This document shows positions 39,676-49,556 of a stretch of DNA of 64,000 nt, piece by piece (the first letter of the stretch is position 1; the number at the start of each line of letters is the position of its first letter). Origin of the DNA: an uncultured Lachnospiraceae bacterium (GTDB lineage Bacteria > Bacillota > Clostridia > Lachnospirales > Lachnospiraceae). Where the stretch lies: NCBI GenBank assembly GCA_900544685.1, contig UQWA01000015.1, forward strand, positions 1 through 64,000, written 5' to 3'. A model generated the notes under the pieces. The model was not told where the DNA came from. It ran no database searches and saw nothing but the letters and a program-made list of their open reading frames with translations. Made by a program: the position numbers and the translations under genes.

Positions 39676-42435
39676 ATGAACAGATTCGAATTAGATATGG
39701 AGCAGTACCGGAAGCTGGCAAGACAGGCGGCAGCAGATGGCTGTGTACTTTTAAAAAACGAGGCAGAGGCACTGCCTTTCAAAAAGAAAGAACGAATTGC
39801 AGTATATGGAAGAATTGCATTTACTTATTATAAAAGCGGACTGGGATCAGGAGGGCTGGTGAATACCGGCAAGGTAGACAGTATCCTGGAGGCACTGCAG
39901 GCAGAGGATCTGGTACTGGATGAAAAACTGATTTCCATATATGAAGCATGGATACAGGAAAATCCATTTGATGAAGGGGCAGGATGGGGAAAGGTTCCAT
40001 GGTCACAGAAAGAGATGCCGGTGACAGATGAGATGCTGACCTGTGCCGCAGATGCCGATGCAGCAGTGATTGTAATAGGAAGAACTGCGGGAGAAGATCA
40101 GGATAACACTGATGCGCCGGGGGGTTACCGTCTGACAGAGGAAGAAGAACAATTAATCTGTCAGGTATGTCAGACAAATGCCCGTACGATAGTAGTGCTG
40201 AATGTGGGTAACATTATAGATATGAGCTGGGTGGAAAAGTATCATCCCCATGCAGTTCTGTATACATGGCAGGGAGGCCAGGAGGGGGCATATGCCATAG
40301 TAGATGTGTTGACAGGCAGAGTGAATCCATCAGGCAGACTGACAGATACAATTGCCGGAAAAATCAGTGACTATCCCTCTGATGCCTGCTTTGGCAGTGA
40401 GATCGAGAATGAATACCGGGAAGATATCTACGTGGGATACCGGTATTTTGAGACCTTTGCCAGAGATAAAGTACAGTATCCTTTTGGATATGGGCTTTCC
40501 TATACCACTTTTTCTATAGAAGGAAAAATAGTACCGGAATCAGAAAAATCGAATCATACAGAACTGGAGATCCGGGTCTGCAATACCGGAGACACTGCGG
40601 GAAGAGAAGTAGTCCAGGTGTATGTGCAGCTTCCGCAGGGCAGACTGGGACAGCCACTGCGACGTCTGACAGCATTTTATAAAACAGAATTGTTACAGCC
40701 GGGAGAATCTGAAGTCAGAAGGATACAGGTTGCAGACAGAGATCTGGCGTCCTATGATGACAGCGGTGTGACTGGTTACAGATCAGCTTATATCCTGGAA
40801 GAAGGACAGTATGCCTTCTATGTGGGTGGCAATGTGAGAGATGCAGTGAAGGCGGGGGAATGCTACAGGAATATCAAGATTGTGGAGCAGCTTCAGGAAG
40901 CACTGGCACCGACAAAAGAGTTTCGGAGAATACACCCGGTACAGAGCAAAGACCATATGGAAATATCCTGGGAAAAAGTTCCGGTCAGAACGGTGGATCC
41001 GCAGGTGAGAAGAGGGGCAGAACTACCGAAAGAACTGGTACAGACCAAAGATCAGGGATGGAAACTGGTGGATGTACTGGATGGAACGATAGACTTAGAT
41101 ACCTTTACAGCACAGCTTTCTGACGAGGATCTGATTGAAATATTCCGTGGGGAGGGCATGTGCAGCCCGAAGGTAACGGCGGGAACAGCAGCAGCCTTTG
41201 GTGGATTGACAGAAAGTCTGAGAAATTATGGAATTCCGGCAGCCTGCTGTGCAGATGGACCATCCGGTATTCGTATGGATTGTGGAACCAGAGCATTTTC
41301 CCTTCCAAACGGAACTGCGCTGGGATGCACCTTTGATCAGGAACTGGTGGAAGAACTTTATACAATGACCGGGCAGGAGATCCGGTTAAATAAGATTGAT
41401 TCCCTTCTGGGACCGGGAATGAATATTCACCGCCACCCATTGAATGGAAGAAACTTTGAATATATTTCAGAAGATCCTTATCTTACCGGTAAGATTGCAG
41501 CAGCGCAGGTGCGAGGGATGAACCGGCACGGTATTGCAGGAACTATTAAGCATTTCTGTGCCAATAATCAGGAAAAAGCAAGAAGCAGGGCGAACAGTCA
41601 GGTTTCTGAACGTGCTTTGAGAGAGATCTACCTTAAGGGATTTGAGATTGCCATAAAAGAAGGCGGAGCAAGGTCTGTGATGACGACTTATGGACCAGTC
41701 AATGGTTTGTGGACATCTGGCAGTTATGATTTGTGTACTACCATTTTGCGTAAGGAATGGGGATTTGACGGAATTGTCATGACTGACTGGTGGGCAGTGG
41801 CAAACTATGAAGGACAAAGTGGAGACAAATACACAAAAGCACCTATGGCAGCAGCACAGAATGATCTGTTCATGGTAACAGCAGATGCCATAGACAGTGT
41901 GCAGGAAGATGATATGCAGAAACAGTTGGAAGCAGGCTGGCTGACTCGCGGGGAATTACAGCGTAATGCGGAAAATATTCTGGGATTCTTGCTTAAAAGT
42001 CCGGCGCTTCTTCATCTGAACGGAAGAATCTGTCAGGAAGAGTTGGATGCCATGAATAGGAAAGAAGAGGGGGATGTGCTGGCATCTGACCTGAAATACC
42101 TTGACGATAATGCAAATGGATGTATACTGATTCGCGGAGAGATGCTTAGTCCAAAGTCCGGCCATGCGGATGTATTAGGTATTCATCTGAAAAAAGAGGG
42201 TGACTACCGGATCTGTATGAAGATGCGTACTCAGCTTGGAGGGCTGGCACAGATACCAGTGTCGGTATATTGTAATAATACTCTGAAGACGATGATATCC
42301 ATACAGGGCAGCGAAGGGAAATGGCTGGAGACTGACCGGGAACTGGATCACATGATGGCAGGAAACCATTACATAAAGTTCTATTATGGTGCAAACGGAC
42401 TGGAGATTGACCAGATACGCATATACCAGATGTAG
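39676..42435 (+). CDS. GH3 glycosidase, domain-permuted, with C-terminal carbohydrate-binding-like domain
   Basis: A protein of about 919 residues with no signal peptide. The domain order is swapped relative to classic GH3: the (alpha/beta)6 C-type domain comes first (about 8-260, with AADGCVLLKNEAEALPF), then a fibronectin-III-like domain, then the TIM-like catalytic domain (about 480-780) with nucleophile Asp704 in GIVMTDWW. This permuted order is known from Ruminococcus and Butyrivibrio beta-glucosidases. The last ~105 residues look like a beta-sandwich carbohydrate-binding module, ending GLEIDQIRIYQM. ATG 39676 follows GGGGAAAAG. It is divergent from the sugar importer and probably hydrolyses the imported oligosaccharide in the cytoplasm. 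Confidence 0.85.
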   Translation: MNRFELDMEQYRKLARQAAADGCVLLKNEAEALPFKKKERIAVYGRIAFTYYKSGLGSGGLVNTGKVDSILEALQAEDLVLDEKLISIYEAWIQENPFDEGAGWGKVPWSQKEMPVTDEMLTCAADADAAVIVIGRTAGEDQDNTDAPGGYRLTEEEEQLICQVCQTNARTIVVLNVGNIIDMSWVEKYHPHAVLYTWQGGQEGAYAIVDVLTGRVNPSGRLTDTIAGKISDYPSDACFGSEIENEYREDIYVGYRYFETFARDKVQYPFGYGLSYTTFSIEGKIVPESEKSNHTELEIRVCNTGDTAGREVVQVYVQLPQGRLGQPLRRLTAFYKTELLQPGESEVRRIQVADRDLASYDDSGVTGYRSAYILEEGQYAFYVGGNVRDAVKAGECYRNIKIVEQLQEALAPTKEFRRIHPVQSKDHMEISWEKVPVRTVDPQVRRGAELPKELVQTKDQGWKLVDVLDGTIDLDTFTAQLSDEDLIEIFRGEGMCSPKVTAGTAAAFGGLTESLRNYGIPAACCADGPSGIRMDCGTRAFSLPNGTALGCTFDQELVEELYTMTGQEIRLNKIDSLLGPGMNIHRHPLNGRNFEYISEDPYLTGKIAAAQVRGMNRHGIAGTIKHFCANNQEKARSRANSQVSERALREIYLKGFEIAIKEGGARSVMTTYGPVNGLWTSGSYDLCTTILRKEWGFDGIVMTDWWAVANYEGQSGDKYTKAPMAAAQNDLFMVTADAIDSVQEDDMQKQLEAGWLTRGELQRNAENILGFLLKSPALLHLNGRICQEELDAMNRKEEGDVLASDLKYLDDNANGCILIRGEMLSPKSGHADVLGIHLKKEGDYRICMKMRTQLGGLAQIPVSVYCNNTLKTMISIQGSEGKWLETDRELDHMMAGNHYIKFYYGANGLEIDQIRIYQM

Positions 42436-42453
42436 GTAAATTGGAGGAACAAC

Positions 42454-43608
42454 ATGACAGAAAAATTATTTTATGAAGATGTATATCAGAAGACATTTGA
42501 AGCAACGGTAACAGAATGCCGGGAAGGAAAAAATGGATATGAGATCATTCTGGACCGAACGGCCTTTTACCCGGAGGGAGGCGGACAGCCTGGGGATACC
42601 GGCTACCTGCAAATCGGTGACCAGAAGGTGGAGATCACAGATACCCACGAAAAAGATGGGGAAATTCTTCATTTTTGTGGACAACCTTTGGAAGTTGGAA
42701 GCAATGTAACCGGAACCATAGACTGGAACCGGAGATTTGGCCTGATGCAGAATCATTCCGGAGAGCACATCGTCAGCGGACTGGTGCACAGTAAATTCGG
42801 CTATGACAATGTGGGATTCCATATGGGAAAAGACACCGTGACCATTGATTTTAACGGTGAATTCACAGTGGAAGATATGTGGGAATTTGAGAAGGCTGCC
42901 AATGAGAGAGTCTGGGCAAATGAAAAGGTGGAGATCACCAGTTATACAGAGGAAGAGGCAAAGTCAGTAGAATACCGCAGTAAAAAAGAACTGCACGGAA
43001 TGGTGCGTGTGGTGACGTTCCCAAATGCAGATGTGTGTGCATGCTGCGGAACCCATGTCAGCTATACGGGAGAAATCGGTCTGATTAAGTTGATTTCTCT
43101 TCAGAAGTTCAAAGGCGGCATGAGAATGGAGATGCTCTCCGGACGGAAAGCCATGGAATATGTGGAAGAGATTTGCAGACAGAATCAGCAGATTTCGGTG
43201 GCATTGTCCGCAAAACCACTGGAGACAGCACAGGCAGTGGAGCATCTGAAGAAAACCCAGATGGATCAACAGTTCCACATGGGGGCGCTGGAGCAGAAAC
43301 TGTTTCAGAATATGGCAAAGCAGTATGAAGGCAGCGGAAGTGTGCTGATATTCGAGGAAGGACTGGCAGCAGACAGCGTGCGTAAGCTGGCAGCGGAGAT
43401 CATGGAGACTTGCGAGGGACGCTGCGTGGTATGCTCCGGAGACGATGAGAGCGGTTATAAATATGCCATGGGAGAAAAAGACGGAGATCTTCGTGCACTG
43501 GTAAAAGAATTTAACAGTACCCTGAACGGACGTGGCGGCGGCAAACCATTCTTCGCCCAGGGAAGCGTAAATGCAACGAGAAAAGAGATTGAAGAATTTT
43601 TAAAATAG
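42454..43608 (+). CDS. alaX: Alanyl-tRNA editing protein (AlaX-L type, with DHHA1 domain)
   Basis: A 384-residue trans-editing hydrolase that removes mischarged serine (or glycine) from tRNA-Ala. It carries an N-terminal OB-like domain (FYPEGGGQPGDTG), then the editing core with zinc ligands in QNHSGEHIVSG and CACCGTHVS. The C-terminal DHHA1 domain ends GRGGGKPFFAQGSV. Every hallmark residue is present. It lies 18 bp after the GH3 gene and may be read from the same transcript, though the functions are unrelated. Confidence 0.9.
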   Translation: MTEKLFYEDVYQKTFEATVTECREGKNGYEIILDRTAFYPEGGGQPGDTGYLQIGDQKVEITDTHEKDGEILHFCGQPLEVGSNVTGTIDWNRRFGLMQNHSGEHIVSGLVHSKFGYDNVGFHMGKDTVTIDFNGEFTVEDMWEFEKAANERVWANEKVEITSYTEEEAKSVEYRSKKELHGMVRVVTFPNADVCACCGTHVSYTGEIGLIKLISLQKFKGGMRMEMLSGRKAMEYVEEICRQNQQISVALSAKPLETAQAVEHLKKTQMDQQFHMGALEQKLFQNMAKQYEGSGSVLIFEEGLAADSVRKLAAEIMETCEGRCVVCSGDDESGYKYAMGEKDGDLRALVKEFNSTLNGRGGGKPFFAQGSVNATRKEIEEFLK

Positions 43609-43638
43609 ACAGTGGACAAACATGTTTGAACTGAAATG

Positions 43639-43683
43639 GGAAAAGCATATTGGATCAGGAAAACTGATTTGATATGCTTTTCC
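43639..43683 (+). terminator. Long hairpin after alaX
   Basis: GGAAAAGCATAT (43639-43650) and ATATGCTTTTCC (43672-43683) pair perfectly over 12 bp. Inside, ATCAG and CTGAT pair around GAAAA, with a symmetric TGG/TTG internal loop. The A/T tracts in the arms give bidirectional terminator form. Together with the following promoter and repeats it accounts for the 324-bp gap before the TRAP genes. Confidence 0.65.
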
Positions 43684-43769
43684 TGACAGGTTAAAAAACA
43701 GGTATGAACAGTATTATAAGTCAAAAACGATATGTAGGATGTTGAACGTAGTCTATTATATCCAAATAA

Positions 43770-43851
43770 GCACAAGTGATTTTGTGCGATGTGCTGAAAA
43801 CACTTGTTAAAAATTTGATTATATTGACATTTCTGTGAAAAGTGATAAGAT
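43770..43851 (+). promoter_or_regulatory. TRAP operon promoter with upstream inverted repeats
   Basis: TTGACA (43824-43829) and TAAGAT (43846-43851) have a 16-bp spacer. Upstream are GCACAA/TTGTGC (43770-43775 and 43782-43787) and ACAAGTG/CACTTGT (43772-43778 and 43801-43807). These overlapping inverted repeats are good candidates for a regulator-binding site, perhaps for the GntR protein at 50904-51614. Confidence 0.5.
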
Positions 43852-43932
43852 AAAGATACAAACAAGCAATGCAGAACATTCTACATTGGAAGTTAGAAAA
43901 GAAGGTATTTATTTCAAAAGGAGGTGTGGTTG

Positions 43933-44988
43933 TTGAAACAATGGAAACGAATACTGGCAGGTCTGGCAGGGGCAGCAGTGCTGACATCGGGACTTGCAGT
44001 ATACGCAGATGGAGAAGCCGCAGAGGGGGTTGCGGTTACCTATCCGAAACTGAACCTGTCATTTGCAGTGAACGGGACAGATACCCAGATCGATACACAG
44101 GTTGGTCAGTATCTGGCAACACTGGTTTCACAGAGATCAGGCGGGAACATCACGATCGATGTTTTTCCAAATGATACACTGGCAGGAGGTAATGCAACAA
44201 AGGGAATTGAATATGTCTGTGCAGGATCAACTGATCTGGCAGCATATGCAACCAGTACATTATCAGCAATTGATTCAAAGCTGAACATTGCAACAATGCC
44301 ATGGACATTTACATCGTATGACCAGTCAAAGGAAGTGATTGATAGCACAGGTGGTGAGTATTATGCGGAGCGGTTATCCCAGAAGGGGCTGACCTACCTG
44401 GGTGCATTCCACAATGGATTCCGTCAGCTGACCAACAGTAAGCATCCGGTAACCAAGCCGGAGGATCTGAAGGGACTGAAGATCCGTATTCCGGGTTCCA
44501 AGATCTACATGACATTCTGGGAAGCCATCGGAGCAAGTCCGACAGCTATGAGCTGGTCAGAGGTATTTACGGCGATACAGCAGGGAACCATCGACGGACA
44601 GGAGAACGGGGCACCGATCACTAAGTCAGCGAAGATGTATGAAGTGCAGGATTATATGACCATCTGGAATTACGCATATGACTGTGACCTGATTATCTGC
44701 AACAGCAAGGTATGGAACAATCTGGATGAAGCAACTCAGGCACTTCTTCAGGAATGTATCACAGAATCCTGTGACTGGGGAAGATACAAGATCGAAAAAG
44801 AAGAAGAAGATATTATTAATGAATTTATCAAAGGCGGAATGCAGGTAGACAGGCTGACAGAAGAACAGCTGGTACCATTCCAGGAACTGATTAAAGATGC
44901 CATGAAGGGTCTGAAATCAGAGTATGGAAAAGCAGCATGCGAAGCATTTAACATCGATACAGAAGGCGTGGAATTCACAGAAGAGTAG
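43933..44988 (+). CDS. dctP: TRAP transporter substrate-binding protein (DctP)
   Basis: A solute receptor of about 351 residues. A signal peptide of about 25 residues with a VYA cleavage site and no lipobox precedes the DctP fold (VGQYLATLVSQRSGGNITID opens the conserved core; NGFRQLTNSKHPVTKPEDLK is typical). Family members bind carboxylates, sugar acids or sulfonates. The start is taken as TTG 43933 behind AGGAGGTG, since no ATG fits. It is the first gene of the TRAP-transketolase operon. Confidence 0.88.
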   Translation: MKQWKRILAGLAGAAVLTSGLAVYADGEAAEGVAVTYPKLNLSFAVNGTDTQIDTQVGQYLATLVSQRSGGNITIDVFPNDTLAGGNATKGIEYVCAGSTDLAAYATSTLSAIDSKLNIATMPWTFTSYDQSKEVIDSTGGEYYAERLSQKGLTYLGAFHNGFRQLTNSKHPVTKPEDLKGLKIRIPGSKIYMTFWEAIGASPTAMSWSEVFTAIQQGTIDGQENGAPITKSAKMYEVQDYMTIWNYAYDCDLIICNSKVWNNLDEATQALLQECITESCDWGRYKIEKEEEDIINEFIKGGMQVDRLTEEQLVPFQELIKDAMKGLKSEYGKAACEAFNIDTEGVEFTEE

Positions 44989-45000
44989 GAGGTATAGAGC

Positions 45001-45462
45001 ATGAAATTTATAGAAAAATTTGAAAAATTCGTTGCCTGTGCCAGTGTTTCTGTGATGGCAATTCTGGTATTCGTAAACGTAATTGCAAGATTCATATTTA
45101 ACAGTCCTCTGGCTGTGGCAGACGAGATGTCCTGTTATCTGTTTGTACTGATGAGTTTCATGGGAACTGCCATTGCAGCCCGCAGAAAAGCCCATCTGGG
45201 ACTGACGATTGTAACAGATAAGCTTTCTCCGTCAGCGGCAAGAAAAGTACAGGTACTGATGTATCTCATCGCAGCAGTGTTCTGTCTGCTGATTGTGGTT
45301 TTCGGTATTGAAATGGTTATGAGCCAGTACACACTTGGTCAGGAAACAGCAACCATGCAGTGGCCGGAATGGATCTACGGATTATTTGTACCTGTAGGAG
45401 CAGCATTTGCACTGCTTGCATTCCTCAGTGTGGCAGTAAAAACAGCAAAGGGGGAGGAGTAA
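45001..45462 (+). CDS. dctQ: TRAP transporter small permease (DctQ)
   Basis: A 153-residue membrane protein with four hydrophobic segments. The sequence NVIARFIFNSPLAVADEMS and the following LMSFMGTAIAARRKAHLG are the DctQ signature. It bridges the receptor and the large permease in sodium-driven TRAP uptake. It starts 12 bp after dctP and ends 1 bp before dctM. Confidence 0.9.
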   Translation: MKFIEKFEKFVACASVSVMAILVFVNVIARFIFNSPLAVADEMSCYLFVLMSFMGTAIAARRKAHLGLTIVTDKLSPSAARKVQVLMYLIAAVFCLLIVVFGIEMVMSQYTLGQETATMQWPEWIYGLFVPVGAAFALLAFLSVAVKTAKGEE

Positions 45463-45463
45463 G

Positions 45464-46747
45464 ATGGTTGGAATAGTATTACTTGGAGTGTTTGTCCTCC
45501 TGTTAGCATTTGGAGCACCGATTGCAGTCTGTCTGGGTATGTCCAGTGTGGCAGCAATGCTGGTGCAGGGAGCCGGAAAACCGATCGTAGCAGTCATGTC
45601 GGTACTGCCTCGTATCTGTTCCGCATCCAGCAGTAAATTCGTGTTACTGGCAATCCCGTTTTTCATTATCTCCGGTAACGTTATGGAAAAGGCCGGTATC
45701 TCAGGCCGCCTGATTAACCTGGCAGAGAAGTGTCTGGGACATATCAAAGGCGGTATGGCAATTGTATGTGTGGTAGTATCCTGTTTCTTTGCAGCTATTT
45801 CCGGATCCGGTCCGGCAACGGTAGCAGCCCTGGGTCTGATCATGATTCCGGCTCTGGTAAAAGCAGGTTACCCGGCAGCATTCTCCTGCGCACTTATGGC
45901 AGCAGGCGGAGCAATCGGTGTAGTCATCCCGCCATCCATTACCTTTGTAGTATATGGATCCATCGCAGATGCATCTATCACGAATCTGTTTAAGGCAGGT
46001 ATGGTTCCTGGTCTTGCAATGGGTGCCGGACTAATTATTGTAGCACTGATTCTGGGAAGAAAATGTGATCTGAAAGTATTACCGAAGGCAAGCGGTGCAG
46101 AACGGTTAAAAGCTTTAAAAGATGCATTTTTTGGACTGATGATGCCGGTTATTATCCTGGGTGGTATCTACGGCGGTATCTTCACACCAACCGAAGCAGC
46201 TGCAGTATCTGTATTCTATGGATTGTTTGTAGGAATTTTCATCTATCGTGAAATCAATGTAAAGAAAATGATTGATATTATGGTAGATTCCTGTTCCACA
46301 ACTGCAACGGTAATGTTCATTACCATGGGAGCTTCCCTGTTTGCCTATGTACTGACTCGTGCAAGACTGGATCTGGCGATCAAAGATATGATGCTTGCAG
46401 TGACAGGCGGTAACTGGATTATCTTCTTCATTATCGTGAATATTGTGCTTCTGATTGCAGGATGTTTCCTGGATTCCACATCAGCACTGTACATTTTCAC
46501 ACCACTGTTTGCACCGGTAGCACTGGAACTGGGAATTGATCCGATTCATCTTGGAGTAGTTATGATTGTAAACCTGGCAATTGGTTTGTTTACACCGCCG
46601 GTTGGAGTAAACCCGTACGTTGCCTGTGGTATCGGAAAGATATCCATCGAGGATATTTCCAAGGGTATTATTCCTTGTCTGGTGGCAATGCTGATTGTTT
46701 TACTGCTTGTTACCTACATACCGGCAATATCACTGATGTTTGTATAA
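45464..46747 (+). CDS. dctM: TRAP transporter large permease (DctM)
   Basis: A 427-residue integral membrane protein with about 12 segments. Typical family stretches include FGAPIAVCLGMS near the start, AAISGSGPATVAALG, and GLFTPPVGVNPYVACG near the end. It forms the ion-coupled translocation channel with DctQ. The GGAGGAG before its ATG overlaps the end of dctQ. Confidence 0.92.
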   Translation: MVGIVLLGVFVLLLAFGAPIAVCLGMSSVAAMLVQGAGKPIVAVMSVLPRICSASSSKFVLLAIPFFIISGNVMEKAGISGRLINLAEKCLGHIKGGMAIVCVVVSCFFAAISGSGPATVAALGLIMIPALVKAGYPAAFSCALMAAGGAIGVVIPPSITFVVYGSIADASITNLFKAGMVPGLAMGAGLIIVALILGRKCDLKVLPKASGAERLKALKDAFFGLMMPVIILGGIYGGIFTPTEAAAVSVFYGLFVGIFIYREINVKKMIDIMVDSCSTTATVMFITMGASLFAYVLTRARLDLAIKDMMLAVTGGNWIIFFIIVNIVLLIAGCFLDSTSALYIFTPLFAPVALELGIDPIHLGVVMIVNLAIGLFTPPVGVNPYVACGIGKISIEDISKGIIPCLVAMLIVLLLVTYIPAISLMFV

Positions 46748-46848
46748 AGAATTATTTTTATGGATCGATGAAAGGTCGATCTTATAAAAAACAATATAAT
46801 ATCCTACGTTGAACCATCAACATATAATAAAAAAGAGAGGTAAAGAAA

Positions 46849-47682
46849 ATGAGAGAGGTATCTGTAAAAGAATTAAAGAATACAGCAACACAGATGAGGA
46901 TGAAGGTTGTGGATATGATTTACAAAGCACAGTCCGGTCATCCGGGGGGATCCCTGTCAGCAGCAGATTTTGTAACTGCATGCTATTTCAAATATATGAA
47001 TATTGATCCAAAGAACCCACGCTGGGAAGACCGAGACCGCATGGTTCTCTCCAAAGGACATGTATGCCCGATTCAGTATGCATGCCTTGCCACATTAGGG
47101 TATTTTCCGGAATCAGAGCTGGATACACTTCGAAAAGAAGGTTCCATGCTTCAGGGTCATCCGTCGATGAACAAATGCCCTGGAATCGATATTTCCACGG
47201 GTTCTCTGGGACAGGGGCTCGCCTGTGCAGCAGGTATGGCACTTGCAGGCAAAATGAACAAAAAGAATTATAAAGTATTCTGTGTAGTAGGTGACGGAGA
47301 AGCCCAGGAAGGGGAAATCTGGGAAGCAGCCAACACTGCTCACAAATATGAACTGGATAATCTGATTGTATTTGTAGATTTTAATAACCTTCAGATTGAC
47401 GGAACCTGTGACCAGGTAATGCCAAACGGAGATCTGGGTGAAAAATTCAAATCCTTCGGATGGGAAGTCATAGAAATTGACGGACATGATATGGAAGAAA
47501 TTTGCGCGACACTGGATAAATGTTATGCTTCTAAAAATGGTAAACCAAAATGTATTTATGCTCACACCATAAAAGGAAAAGGTGTTTCTTATATGGAAAA
47601 TTCCTGTGCATGGCATGGAGTAGCACCAAATAAAGAAGAACGTGATCAGGCAATGGAAGAACTGACAGCGCAGTTAGTTTAA
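46849..47682 (+). CDS. Transketolase, N-terminal subunit
   Basis: A 277-residue half-transketolase carrying the thiamine-diphosphate pyrophosphate site: GDGEAQEGEIWEAANTA...FVDFNN. It also has the conserved GHPGGSLSAADF-type start and RMVLSKGH. It pairs with the C-terminal half in the next gene to form the active enzyme, which transfers two-carbon ketol units. Split transketolases are frequent in catabolic operons for unusual sugars (for example apiose or sulfo-sugar pathways). The TRAP genes upstream suggest an acidic or otherwise anionic substrate. Confidence 0.92.
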   Translation: MREVSVKELKNTATQMRMKVVDMIYKAQSGHPGGSLSAADFVTACYFKYMNIDPKNPRWEDRDRMVLSKGHVCPIQYACLATLGYFPESELDTLRKEGSMLQGHPSMNKCPGIDISTGSLGQGLACAAGMALAGKMNKKNYKVFCVVGDGEAQEGEIWEAANTAHKYELDNLIVFVDFNNLQIDGTCDQVMPNGDLGEKFKSFGWEVIEIDGHDMEEICATLDKCYASKNGKPKCIYAHTIKGKGVSYMENSCAWHGVAPNKEERDQAMEELTAQLV

Positions 47683-47708
47683 GACAGGGCATATAGGAGG
47701 ATAAGAAA

Positions 47709-48668
47709 ATGAGTGAATTAAAGAAAATTGCAACTCGTGATGGTTTTGGTGAAGAAATTTTAAAACTTGGTCTGGAAAATCCGGAAATCTTAATCGTAGA
47801 TGCTGATATCGGAAAGAGCTGTAAGACAGGAGCATTCCGTAAAGAACTGTCAGCGGAATACCATGATGACAAAAATCAGTATGTGAATGTGGGAATTGCA
47901 GAACAGAATGCAGCAGGTGTGGCAGCAGGACTGGCAACCTGTGGAAAGATTCCATTTGTAGTTACTTATGCAGTGTTCGGATCTCTGCGTATGTGTGAAA
48001 TGATTCGCCAGCAGATCTGTTATCCTAATCTGAATGTCAAGATTGCCTGCTCCCATGGTGGTGTGACACCGGCAAATGACGGTGCCTCCCACCAGGCAAT
48101 TGAAGACATGGGAGTACTCCGTACCATCCCGAACATGACAGTTGTGATGCCGGCAGATTACAATTCTGCAAAGAAACTGACGAAAGCAGCAGCAGAAACC
48201 TATGGTCCGATGTATCTGCGTTTTACAAGAGATGCGGTGCCTCAGATCTATGATGAAAATGTGGAATTTGTAATCGGAAAAGCACATCAGATTCAGGATG
48301 GAAAAGATGTGGCTATCATTGCCAATGGAGATACAGTACGCCTGGCAGTAGAAGCTGCAAAGGTTCTGGAAGAGAAAGGTATCTCAGCCCGTGTACTGGA
48401 TATGCATACAATTAAGCCACTGGATGTGGAAGCAGTTACTGCATGTGTGAATGATATCGGCAAAATCATTACAGTAGAAGACCACAATATTCTCAACGGA
48501 CTTGGTTCTGCAGTCTGCGAAGTAGCAGCAGAACTTGGAAAAGGTATTGTAAAACGTATCGGTATCCAGGATCAGTTCGGACAGTCAGCTCCGTATGAAA
48601 GACTGTTGGAAATCAATGGTGTAACAGTAGAAGAAATCGTAAAAACTGCAGAGGAAATGCAGAAATAA
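47709..48668 (+). CDS. Transketolase, C-terminal subunit
   Basis: A 319-residue protein containing the pyrimidine-binding domain, with the catalytic Glu in VGIAEQNAAGVAAGLA, and the C-terminal transketolase domain (ARVLDMHTIKPLD, TVEDHNILNGLGSAV). It is encoded 26 bp after the N-terminal half behind AGGAGG. All active-site regions are present, so the split enzyme should be functional. Confidence 0.92.
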   Translation: MSELKKIATRDGFGEEILKLGLENPEILIVDADIGKSCKTGAFRKELSAEYHDDKNQYVNVGIAEQNAAGVAAGLATCGKIPFVVTYAVFGSLRMCEMIRQQICYPNLNVKIACSHGGVTPANDGASHQAIEDMGVLRTIPNMTVVMPADYNSAKKLTKAAAETYGPMYLRFTRDAVPQIYDENVEFVIGKAHQIQDGKDVAIIANGDTVRLAVEAAKVLEEKGISARVLDMHTIKPLDVEAVTACVNDIGKIITVEDHNILNGLGSAVCEVAAELGKGIVKRIGIQDQFGQSAPYERLLEINGVTVEEIVKTAEEMQK

Positions 48669-48697
48669 TAAAATATATTGTTCAGGAGGAAAATATC

Positions 48698-49456
48698 ATG
48701 TTAGATTTTACAAATCAGGTAGTTCTCGTAACAGGAGCAGGTTCACCAAAAGGAATCGGACGTACCATCGCTCAGACATTTGGAAAACAGGGCGCAAAGG
48801 TTGTGATCTGTGATATCAATCAGGCAGGCTGTGATGCAAATGTGGAAGAAATGAAAAAGATGGGAATTGAAGCAGCAGGATATGCAGCGAACCTGACAGA
48901 CCCAGATGCAGTAAAAGAACTGGTAAATAAAATTGTAGAAAAATATGGACGCATCGATGTTCTGGTAAACAATGCCGGAATTTCTCAGAAAGTAACGGTA
49001 GCAGATATGACTCTGGATGATATCAAGCGCATCTTCAGCGTAAATATGTTTGGTCTGTTCCTGATTACTCAGGCAGTCTGCGAAGTCATGAAGAAACAGA
49101 AATACGGACGTATTGTACATCTGTCTTCTGTTTCCGGAAAACGTGGCGGCGGAGTATTCGGTGGTGCTCATTATTCCGCATCCAAAGCAGCAGTTCTGGG
49201 CTTCTCCAAGAACCTTGCCCGTGAAGTATCTCAGTATGGTATCACAACAAACTGTGTATGCCCTGGACTGATTAATACAGAAATCTGGAAATCTATGCCG
49301 AAGGAACAGGCAGATGCTGTTATCGCAGGTATCCCGATGGGACGTCCTGGAGAAACACAGGAAGTTGCCAATGCAATCGTATTCCTGGCATCCAAAGAAG
49401 CCTCCTATATTACAGGAGAAGAAATTGATATTAACGGAGGATCCCACATGGACTAA
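48698..49456 (+). CDS. Short-chain dehydrogenase/reductase
   Basis: A 252-residue classical SDR. The cofactor motif TGAGSPKGIGRT, the structural LVNNAGIS, the Ser in VHLSSVSG and the YSASKAAV catalytic Tyr/Lys are all present. The ending ITGEEIDINGGSHMD is typical of FabG-like sugar or polyol dehydrogenases. Within a TRAP-transketolase operon it probably oxidises or reduces the imported polyol or sugar acid before its conversion to a pentose or tetrose phosphate. The exact substrate is unknown. Confidence 0.88.
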   Translation: MLDFTNQVVLVTGAGSPKGIGRTIAQTFGKQGAKVVICDINQAGCDANVEEMKKMGIEAAGYAANLTDPDAVKELVNKIVEKYGRIDVLVNNAGISQKVTVADMTLDDIKRIFSVNMFGLFLITQAVCEVMKKQKYGRIVHLSSVSGKRGGGVFGGAHYSASKAAVLGFSKNLAREVSQYGITTNCVCPGLINTEIWKSMPKEQADAVIAGIPMGRPGETQEVANAIVFLASKEASYITGEEIDINGGSHMD

Positions 49457-49556
49457 GCCCCCTCCATGCGTATTGTTTGCGATCCTCAGATCTCTCTCAA
49501 TATCCATTGATGCAGCTGCCATTGCATCGGAAGAGTCGGTTCATCAGAACTTGTAA

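Noticed and set aside
49466..49556. A possible fourth end-only remnant after the dehydrogenase gene
   Set aside because: The ATG at 49466 has no ribosome site and neither end resembles a known family.
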